Assembly (NCBI GenBank): GCA_003518245.1
Contig: DOZA01000272.1
Coordinates: 1-12,995, forward strand
Direction: 5' to 3'
Origin: Bacteroidales bacterium
Lineage (GTDB): Bacteria; Bacteroidota; Bacteroidia; Bacteroidales; VadinHA17
Length of the DNA: 12,995 nt
In this document: in pieces, positions 8,027 through 12,995 of the stretch
How the letters are laid out: each line of letters begins with the position of its first letter
Numbering within the stretch: the stretch's first letter is position 1
Position numbers and translations under genes: made by a program
The notes under the pieces: model-generated
Databases searched by the model: none
Seen by the model: the letters and a program-made list of their open reading frames with translations, nothing else
What the model was told of the DNA's origin: nothing

Positions 8027-9304
8027 CTAGAAGACCTTATATCCTGAGAAATTACCTGTACCTATAGAGGTGCCTGTTCCGGTATGGATAACAATCTTTA
8101 CTTTATCCTGGGATAAAAGCTTCATTGTTACTGATCTGTATAACTTGGAACCACTTGAGATCTCTTCGCCAAGATTTTCATATATATTTCCATTCTTATA
8201 TATCATCAAGGTCCTACCACTACCAGATCCGTCAGCATAGTAAAAAATATTAAAGGTATAAATTCCATCATGGGTAGCAGTAAATTCTCCTGTGGACATG
8301 TTAAAAGCCAGGCCATCATTATACTCCTGTACATCAGGAATAAAATCTACATTGGACAGGGGCATGGGAGCGTCTGTGTTATCAGTCTTTTTCGCCCTGA
8401 AAGCAATAACATTACTACTGAGGTCCACCCTGTTCTCGTTTGAGCCTTCATTGATCACAAGATCTGTACCATCGATTGAAATCCCTGTTATCAGCTCATT
8501 TGAGCTGTTATTATCGCCATCATCCAGAACATATGACAGGTCAATGCTATTACCATTACTTATAGCCATGCTGCTGTCTGCAGTATTGAATGTCAGTGTT
8601 TGTTCATCGGTATTATCAAGATACTTGGCAAGGCTGATAGGAGTAGCTTCTGTATTGACGGTTATCTTGAGAACATCGTTATCTATACGAAGGTCCTGTA
8701 TCTCATTCAGCGGATTTGCATCTGCATCATCCACATTGAGCAGAGCGCTCAGGTTAACTGTATTACCGCTACCTCCATCTGAGCCACCATCAATTGTCAG
8801 GTTCTCACCATCAAATGATAGCTTCTGGTCATCGGTGGCAGGATCACCTGGGTCACCCTTCGGTCCCGGAGGTCCCGGCTCAAGTGATTTAGCGGCATAA
8901 AGCGCATATGGTACACTCAGGAACTGCATTGTACCCATATCAAGGAATTCATTTGAAAACTTGATCTCAACCTTGAGGTAATGTATGGCCTGGGACCAGT
9001 TTATCTCAGAGAATGACTCACAGGCACCCATAGTTGGCGTCCCATTACCTATGGTAACTGAAAATACGCCGTAAGGTGTTGTGGAAACATTATTATGCAC
9101 TTCCTGATATTCAACTGTTCCTTCGGATGAATATGAATAAACGGTGAAACGAATGTCTATCTCCTGATTGGCAAGTTCATCTCCATAACTATCACGTGCA
9201 ACAGCTTGGTAATTAATTCCGTACGGAACATGTTGTGCATTTATGACAGTATATGATCCCAGCAAGAATATAAATACTGAAATACATTTAACTAATCTTA
9301 CCAT
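8027..9304 (-). CDS. Secreted stalk-like protein with collagen triplets and C1q-like head
   Basis: A 425-residue secreted protein of modular build. A signal peptide (about 1-23, cut after I-N-A before Gln24) leads into an N-terminal domain (about 25-140) starting Y28-G-I-N-Y-Q-A-V-A-R-D and ending near S-V-P-Y-A-L-Y-A-A. I recognise this domain from many Bacteroidota surface proteins. Then come four Gly-X-Y triplets (144-155), an A-B-A-B beta-rich repeat region (about 157-297) ending each unit in an N/D-L-S or similar turn, and a C-terminal C1q/TNF-like domain (about 299-425) with H-D-G-I-Y-T-F-N (345-352) and the terminal F-S-G-Y-K-V-F. C1q-like heads usually trimerise, and the triplets fit a short trimeric stalk. 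No T9SS sorting domain is present, so its anchoring route is unclear. It is the second gene of an operon and starts 9 bases after the upstream stop from an unusually strong AGGAGG. Confidence 0.85.
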   Translation of the reverse strand: MVRLVKCISVFIFLLGSYTVINAQHVPYGINYQAVARDSYGDELANQEIDIRFTVYSYSSEGTVEYQEVHNNVSTTPYGVFSVTIGNGTPTMGACESFSEINWSQAIHYLKVEIKFSNEFLDMGTMQFLSVPYALYAAKSLEPGPPGPKGDPGDPATDDQKLSFDGENLTIDGGSDGGSGNTVNLSALLNVDDADANPLNEIQDLRIDNDVLKITVNTEATPISLAKYLDNTDEQTLTFNTADSSMAISNGNSIDLSYVLDDGDNNSSNELITGISIDGTDLVINEGSNENRVDLSSNVIAFRAKKTDNTDAPMPLSNVDFIPDVQEYNDGLAFNMSTGEFTATHDGIYTFNIFYYADGSGSGRTLMIYKNGNIYENLGEEISSGSKLYRSVTMKLLSQDKVKIVIHTGTGTSIGTGNFSGYKVF

Positions 9305-9308
9305 AAGG

Positions 9309-9314
9309 CCTCCT
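9309..9314 (-). promoter_or_regulatory. Strong Shine-Dalgarno of the collagen-like gene, overlapping the upstream stop codon
   Basis: The minus strand reads TAAGGAGGCCTTATG from 9316 to 9302. The upstream TAA stop (9316-9314) shares its last base with AGGAGG (9314-9309), four bases before the ATG at 9304. This fixes the start and suggests translational coupling. Most genes in this window have no such sequence. Confidence 0.75.
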
Positions 9315-9814
9315 TACATTTTTTCTATTTTAAACAAACGTATGATCTTTTTATCCAGGGACCTGACACGTACAAAATACATTCCCCTCTTATAATTTCT
9401 CATATCTATGGACTCGGTCTTCCGGTAATTCCTTCCACAAGAAATTTTACGATTATAAAACAATGTTCCGTCAAGTCCAAAAATGATAACTTCAAAATCA
9501 GTCCTTTCAACTCCGAATAATTCAAGCTTGAGCAAATCAATAACAGGGTTGGGATATACCTCCACCCCGCTACCCTTAGGTTGCTCAACTTCCCTGAAAT
9601 ATATCCTGGGCTGGTGAAATCCCTGCGTGAGGTGATAGTAATCACATTTCAGAGCTTTTACCATGGGTTCGCCAACTGTTTGATTAACATGATAATAATT
9701 GACATCAGCAATTGAGGCCAGTGGAACAAGTACCTCATGCGAGATTTGCTGACCATTACAATTGAGTGTAAAAGCCACTAACAAAAACAATAATATTTTC
9801 CCCCTATATTGCAT
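9314..9814 (-). CDS. Short secreted protein with T9SS type A C-terminal sorting domain
   Basis: Taken from the ATG at 9814 this is 166 residues: a signal peptide (about 5-19), a middle region containing V-N-Q-T-V-G-E-P and L-T-Q-G-F-H-Q-P (44-69), and a C-terminal type IX sorting domain (about 83-166). The sorting domain shows V-Y-P-N-P (86-90), a G-L-D-G turn, Y-K-R-G-M-Y-F-V-R-V (141-150) and a basic tail K-I-I-R-L-F-K-I-E-K-M. The GEP...LTQGFHQP middle region recurs in short T9SS proteins of Bacteroidota without known function. The sorting domain directs export across the outer membrane and surface attachment or release. An in-frame ATG at 9841 would add nine residues but lies on the predicted -7 element, upstream of the predicted transcription start, and the 9814 start gives a cleaner signal peptide. 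It is the first gene of the operon with the collagen/C1q protein. Confidence 0.85.
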   Translation of the reverse strand: MQYRGKILLFLLVAFTLNCNGQQISHEVLVPLASIADVNYYHVNQTVGEPMVKALKCDYYHLTQGFHQPRIYFREVEQPKGSGVEVYPNPVIDLLKLELFGVERTDFEVIIFGLDGTLFYNRKISCGRNYRKTESIDMRNYKRGMYFVRVRSLDKKIIRLFKIEKM

Positions 9815-9838
9815 TGTTTCTGGATAAGATTGGACTAT

Positions 9839-9868
9839 CAAAAATAGAAAAAAAAATTTATTAACAAA
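9839..9868 (-). promoter_or_regulatory. Promoter of the T9SS-protein/collagen-protein operon
   Basis: The minus strand has TTTG at 9868-9865, an 18-base spacer, and TATTTTTG (TAnnTTTG) at 9846-9839. The predicted start is near 9832, about 18 bases before the chosen ATG at 9814. The -33 falls inside one of two ATTAACAA direct repeats. Confidence 0.55.
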
Positions 9869-9959
9869 TAATTAACAATGTTATTTACTGTTTTTCCACA
9901 AAAAAAACAGTTATTTCCACAGGATCTCAACAGCCATGGTTAAAAAGCCATGTGGATTT
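9857..9959. other. AT-rich intergenic region with DnaA-box-like words (weak origin-like signature)
   Basis: The divergent gap between the T9SS-protein operon and rnhB holds an almost pure A/T tract with two ATTAACAA direct repeats 11 bases apart (9860-9867, 9871-9878). Three words ending in the DnaA-box core TCCACA follow: TTTTCCACA (9892-9900), ATTTCCACA (9913-9921, 21 bases on), and the reverse-strand AAATCCACA (9951-9959). Against the TTATNCACA consensus they have one, two and two mismatches. The combination of an unwinding-like tract and boxes recalls an origin or a DnaA-regulated promoter, but the boxes are imperfect and dnaA is not in the window. Such words are expected fairly often by chance in AT-rich DNA. 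Confidence 0.25.
9887..9911. repeat. Perfect 9-bp inverted repeat with a box-like loop
   Basis: ACTGTTTTT (9887-9895) and AAAAACAGT (9903-9911) flank a 7-base loop CCACAAA. The loop and left arm together contain the TTTTCCACA word. Neither strand has a following T-run, so this is not an obvious terminator. Confidence 0.5.
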
Positions 9960-9970
9960 TTTCTTTTTTT
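9935..9970 (+). terminator. Intrinsic-terminator-like hairpin and T-tract upstream of rnhB
   Basis: CATGGTT (9935-9941) pairs with AGCCATG (9946-9952), with one G-T wobble and an AAAA loop. A T-rich tract (9956-9970, one C) follows after three bases. The form is that of an intrinsic terminator on the plus strand, yet no plus-strand gene lies upstream within almost 2 kb. It might end a short leader or small RNA, or block antisense transcription. It could also be fortuitous. Confidence 0.4.
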
Positions 9971-10083
9971 GACAGTACAATTCATACATTTAATTCCTGG
10001 TTCTGGTAACCGCTTAACGAAACCGACAGAGGCAATGTTTCATTTCAGACAGATAATAATAATATCAATTAAACCTTATAAAT

Positions 10084-10701
10084 ATGCTCAGGTCATTTTT
10101 CAGCAGAAGATTAACAGAAGCCGGATGCGATGAAGCAGGCCGGGGAGCGCTTGCAGGCCCGGTGGTGGCAGCAGCAGTAATCCTACCGAAACGTTACAGG
10201 AACGAGAGATTAGACGACTCAAAAAAATTGTCTGCTTCTTTGCGTGAAACACTCAGGGAAGAAATATGTGAAAAAGCAGTATCATGGAATGTAGCCATGG
10301 TTGATAATAATGAAATAGACCAGGTAAATATTCTCAGGGCTACATATAAGGCAATGCACCTGGCAATTGAGGGACTAAGCAGAAAGCCCGAGTTTCTTCT
10401 CGTCGACGGTAACTATTTTATACCTTTCAAAAAGATCCCTTTCAAAACAATAGTTAAGGGTGATGGTAAATTTATGTCAATAGCTGCAGCATCTGTCCTG
10501 GCTAAAACATACCGTGACGAATACATGATCAAAATACATGAAGAATATCCGCAGTATGGGTGGAAAACGAACAAGGGATATCCAACTCCTGAACATAAAC
10601 AAGCGATTGATAAATATGGTATCACTCCTTACCACCGTCATACTTTTAACCTTGGTGATTCACAGATGGACCTTTTTGAGAAAAAGACCATAGAGGAATA
10701 A
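10084..10701 (+). CDS. rnhB: Ribonuclease HII
   Basis: RNase HII nicks the RNA strand of RNA-DNA hybrids and removes single ribonucleotides misincorporated in DNA. The 205-residue product has the usual length. The catalytic carboxylates are visible as D16-E17 in G-C-D-E-A-G-R-G-A-L-A-G-P, D108 in L-L-V-D-G-N, and D145 in the helix after A-A-A-S-V-L-A-K-T. The G-R-G (19-21) that reads the 2'-OH at the RNA-DNA junction is intact, as is the D-D-S-K-K-L segment (44-49). The C-terminus carries Q194-M-D-L-F198, which fits the pentapeptide used by bacterial sliding-clamp partners. The ATG at 10084 places the first catalytic motif at the usual distance from the N-terminus. No clear TAnnTTTG promoter is seen upstream. 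The S46 peptidase gene follows after 58 bases with its own -7 element. Confidence 0.97.
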   Translation: MLRSFFSRRLTEAGCDEAGRGALAGPVVAAAVILPKRYRNERLDDSKKLSASLRETLREEICEKAVSWNVAMVDNNEIDQVNILRATYKAMHLAIEGLSRKPEFLLVDGNYFIPFKKIPFKTIVKGDGKFMSIAAASVLAKTYRDEYMIKIHEEYPQYGWKTNKGYPTPEHKQAIDKYGITPYHRHTFNLGDSQMDLFEKKTIEE

Positions 10702-10713
10702 GATTTTAAATAG

Positions 10714-10721
10714 TATATTTG
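10714..10721 (+). promoter_or_regulatory. -7 element of the S46 peptidase promoter
   Basis: TATATTTG matches TAnnTTTG exactly in the 58-base gap after rnhB. Initiation near 10728 gives a leader of about 32 bases. No TTG is found at the usual upstream spacing. Confidence 0.5.
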
Positions 10722-10759
10722 AGACCTCAAAGTACATAACTCATCAAAAATTTATTTCC

Positions 10760-12910
10760 ATGAAAAGATTAATATCAGTATTTATTGCTCTTATTGTCAG
10801 CCTTAATATGAGCCTCAGGGCTGATGAGGGTATGTGGCTGTTGCCTCTTCTTGAACAACTCAATATGGGTAAAATGACAGAGCTTGGACTTGAGCTCAGT
10901 GCAGAGGAGATTTACAGTATTAACCATTCTTCAATTAAAGATGCCGTTGTAATCTTTGGTGGTGGCTGCACTGCTGAGATAGTATCCTCTGAAGGATTGC
11001 TGCTTACAAACCACCACTGCGGATATGGAAGAATTCAGGCTCATAGTACAATTGAGCACGATTATCTGAAAGATGGCTTCTGGGCAATGTCTAAAGAAGA
11101 AGAATTACCCAATCCCGGACTCAGAGTAATATTCCTTGTAAGAATAGAAGATGTCACTGATCGTGTACTCACCGATGTGACTGATGAAATGACGGAAAGC
11201 GAGAGAGCACAGGCTATCAACGCTGTCAGGGGTAAAATTGTAAATGAAACAACCGAGGGCACACATTACCACGCAAATGTGAATTCATTCTTCGGAGGTA
11301 CTAATTATTACCTGCTTGTTTATGAAATATATAGTGATGTCAGGCTGGTGGGTGCACCTCCCTCATCAATAGGTAAATATGGCCACGACACCGACAACTG
11401 GGAATGGCCACGCCATACTGGTGATTTCAGCGTGTTCCGTGTTTATATGGGTCCTGATGGTAAACCAGCTGAATATTCTGAAGATAATATACCACTTAAA
11501 CCAAGACATTATCTTCCTGTTTCAATAAAAGGAGTTAAGGAAAATGACTTTGCCATGATCCTTGGTTACCCGGGTGGAACACAGAGATACATGACCTCAT
11601 ATGGTGTTGACGAAGTGTTATCAATTACTCATCCCAACAGGATTAAGATACGCGGTATCAGGCAGGAGATACTTATGGCTGATATGATGGCCGATCCTAA
11701 AGTAAATATCCAGTATGCTTCAAAATATTCAGGATCATCAAACTACTGGAAATTTTCAATAGGTCAAAAGCAGGGGCTTGAGCGACTTAATGTGAAAGGC
11801 CAGAAAGAAAAAATTGAGAAAAGGTTCACTGAATGGGTTAACAAGAAAAACAAAAGGAGCCAAAAGTACGGCGAAGCACTGGATCTTATAAAAACATCTA
11901 TAGAAGGAAGGAAAGAATATTATAATACTTCACAGTATCTGAGCGAATGCCTGATGCGTGGCTCTGAATTACCGGCAGTGGCGCGTAATGCACAGGGTCT
12001 CATCTCTGTGCTTGGCAGCGATGATAATGAAGCAATAAATGAAGCTGTTGAAAGACTAAAGCAAAGAGTCGAAGGGTTTTATAAAGACTATAATCCACCA
12101 ACCGACAGAAAAGCGACCAGCGCAATGATAAAAGTCTTCAGGGAAGATGTTGATCCTGCCTTCTGGCCCGATTTTATAAGCCAGATTGACGAGGAATTTG
12201 GAGGTAATGTGGATAAATATGTCGATTATATGTTTGATAATTCAATATTTACCACAAAAGATAAATTAATGAGCTTCCTTGTTGATCCCGATGTCGAAAA
12301 GCTTGAATCAGACCCGGCACTCAAGAACGGTATGGATGTAATGAAGGTGTACAGGGAACTGATGCAAAAATCAGCCGAGTTTGATATTAATCTTATTAAG
12401 GGCAGGCGCCTGTATGTAGCCGGGCTGAGGGAAATGGATACTGAACTGGTAAAGTATCCTGATGCTAACTTTACCATGCGACTTACATATGGTACTGTCC
12501 TTCCTTACCAGCCTAAAGATGCTGTGATATATAAGCACTATACTACCATGAATGGTGTGATGGAAAAATATAAGCCTGGCGATTATGAATTTGACCTGCC
12601 TGATCACCTTATCAAATTATATAACCAGAAAAAATTCGGGAGGTATGCTGATGCGGCTGGTCATATGCCTGTTTGCTTCCTTACAAATAATGATATTACC
12701 GGTGGCAACTCCGGTAGCCCTGTAATAAATGGCAAAGGTGAACTCATAGGTCTGGCCTTTGATGGTAACTGGGAAGCAATGAGCGGCGATGTGGCCTTCG
12801 AGCCTGATCTGCAGAGATGTATAAATGTAGACATAAGATATGTCCTGTGGGTAATGGATATATATGCCGGGGCTGGTCACCTGGTTGAAGAAATGGATAT
12901 ACGTGAATGA
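10760..12910 (+). CDS. S46-family dipeptidyl peptidase, DPP7 type
   Basis: This 716-residue exported serine peptidase releases dipeptides from peptide N-termini in the periplasm, supplying amino acids to proteolytic Bacteroidota. A signal peptide (about 1-21, cut after L-R-A) precedes D-E-G-M-W-L-L, the mature N-terminus typical of S46. The chymotrypsin-like triad is His86 (T-N-H-H-C-G-Y), Asp222 (R-H-T-G-D-F-S-V-F-R) and Ser651 (G-G-N-S-G-S-P). Cys70 and Cys87 sit where the family's N-terminal disulfide forms. The specificity position 18 residues after the catalytic serine is Gly669 (A-F-D-G-N-W-E). DPP7 has Gly there and favours hydrophobic P1 residues, while DPP11 has Arg and favours Asp/Glu, so this is assigned to the DPP7 type. 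An alpha-helical cap occupies about 280-570. There is no T9SS domain. Length matches the family. Confidence 0.95.
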   Translation: MKRLISVFIALIVSLNMSLRADEGMWLLPLLEQLNMGKMTELGLELSAEEIYSINHSSIKDAVVIFGGGCTAEIVSSEGLLLTNHHCGYGRIQAHSTIEHDYLKDGFWAMSKEEELPNPGLRVIFLVRIEDVTDRVLTDVTDEMTESERAQAINAVRGKIVNETTEGTHYHANVNSFFGGTNYYLLVYEIYSDVRLVGAPPSSIGKYGHDTDNWEWPRHTGDFSVFRVYMGPDGKPAEYSEDNIPLKPRHYLPVSIKGVKENDFAMILGYPGGTQRYMTSYGVDEVLSITHPNRIKIRGIRQEILMADMMADPKVNIQYASKYSGSSNYWKFSIGQKQGLERLNVKGQKEKIEKRFTEWVNKKNKRSQKYGEALDLIKTSIEGRKEYYNTSQYLSECLMRGSELPAVARNAQGLISVLGSDDNEAINEAVERLKQRVEGFYKDYNPPTDRKATSAMIKVFREDVDPAFWPDFISQIDEEFGGNVDKYVDYMFDNSIFTTKDKLMSFLVDPDVEKLESDPALKNGMDVMKVYRELMQKSAEFDINLIKGRRLYVAGLREMDTELVKYPDANFTMRLTYGTVLPYQPKDAVIYKHYTTMNGVMEKYKPGDYEFDLPDHLIKLYNQKKFGRYADAAGHMPVCFLTNNDITGGNSGSPVINGKGELIGLAFDGNWEAMSGDVAFEPDLQRCINVDIRYVLWVMDIYAGAGHLVEEMDIRE

Positions 12911-12981
12911 TCGCTTATCCACCTTTGAAGGGGAATGTAAGGACTAATTAGCGCGAATTTAATACAAAACCACCGTAGAGA

Positions 12982-12995
12982 CGTTGCATGCAACG
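12982..12995. repeat. 14-bp perfect palindrome at the right edge, probably half of a longer palindromic repeat
   Basis: CGTTGCATGCAACG is its own reverse complement and reaches the last base of the window. The bases to its left (12971-12981, CACCGTAGAGA) would continue the left arm of a longer palindrome if the unseen sequence continues TCTCTACGGTG. I recall similar GTAGAGACG-type palindromes as dispersed repeats in Bacteroidota and cyanobacteria, but have not verified this. The 85 bases after the S46 stop contain no other gene; a weak CCTT-TG-AAGG inverted repeat lies around 12922-12931. Confidence 0.55.

Noticed and set aside
8869..8878. GC-rich GGTCCC repeats in the collagen-like segment as a tandem-repeat or mobile signal
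   Set aside because: They simply encode the Gly-Pro-Pro triplets and lie within an unbroken reading frame.
8292..8900. A 202-codon open frame antisense to the collagen/C1q gene
   Set aside because: It is a low-complexity Ser/Leu-rich translation with collagen-derived Gly/Pro at its end, has no start signal, and mirrors a well-supported gene on the other strand.
8027..9304. Treating the collagen/C1q protein as a T9SS cargo
   Set aside because: The C-terminus is a complete C1q-like domain ending F-S-G-Y-K-V-F, with no Y-P-N-P or Gly-x-Tyr sorting-domain pattern.
9815..9841. Upstream ATG at 9841 as the start of the T9SS protein
   Set aside because: It lies on the predicted -7 element, upstream of the predicted transcription start. 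It adds nine residues (MIVQSYPET) before an otherwise normal signal peptide beginning at 9814.
9936..10133. A 65-codon plus-strand frame (starting M-V-K-K-P-C-G) before rnhB
   Set aside because: It spans the terminator-like hairpin, overlaps the rnhB start out of frame and has no recognisable domain. Its ATG is part of the hairpin stem. Chance is the simpler reading.

Overview
The window is chromosomal DNA of a member of the Bacteroidota, probably a Bacteroidales/Marinilabiliales-like anaerobe or facultative anaerobe. The evidence is a type IX secretion (T9SS) C-terminal sorting domain, an S46 dipeptidyl peptidase, a two-subunit methylmalonyl-CoA mutase, promoters of the Bacteroidota form (TAnnTTTG at -7), and start codons mostly lacking a Shine-Dalgarno sequence. 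I see no transposase, integrase, phage gene, tRNA, rRNA or CRISPR array. Most of the window is core metabolism and housekeeping.

Left block (1-5870, all minus strand): in transcription order, prfB (release factor 2, with a programmed +1 frameshift), mutA and mutB (small and large methylmalonyl-CoA mutase subunits), an exported thioredoxin-fold protein with a CxxS active site, and the first 19 codons of a protein that runs off the left edge. The mutase pair interconverts succinyl-CoA and (R)-methylmalonyl-CoA and has its own -7 element just after prfB.

Middle block (5892-8021, plus strand): overlapping divergent promoters separate prfB from a small VanZ-like membrane protein. An exported M20-family amidohydrolase of the AbgB type follows, with its own promoter and an operator-like palindrome. 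It ends against GC-rich overlapping hairpins that separate it from the convergent next operon.

Surface-protein operon (9846 down to 8027, minus strand): a short secreted protein with a T9SS sorting domain, then a secreted stalk-like protein with a conserved Bacteroidota N-terminal domain, four collagen triplets, an A-B-A-B beta repeat and a C1q-like head. The second gene starts from a strong AGGAGG that overlaps the first gene's stop codon. This pair is the least conventional part of the window and the best candidate for an undescribed surface system.

Right block (9857-12995, plus strand): a very AT-rich intergenic region with DnaA-box-like words and hairpins, rnhB (RNase HII with a possible sliding-clamp motif at its C-terminus), and an S46 peptidase of the DPP7 (Gly) type. 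The window ends exactly on a 14-bp perfect palindrome that looks like the left part of a longer dispersed repeat. No gene-free stretch exceeds about 270 bases.
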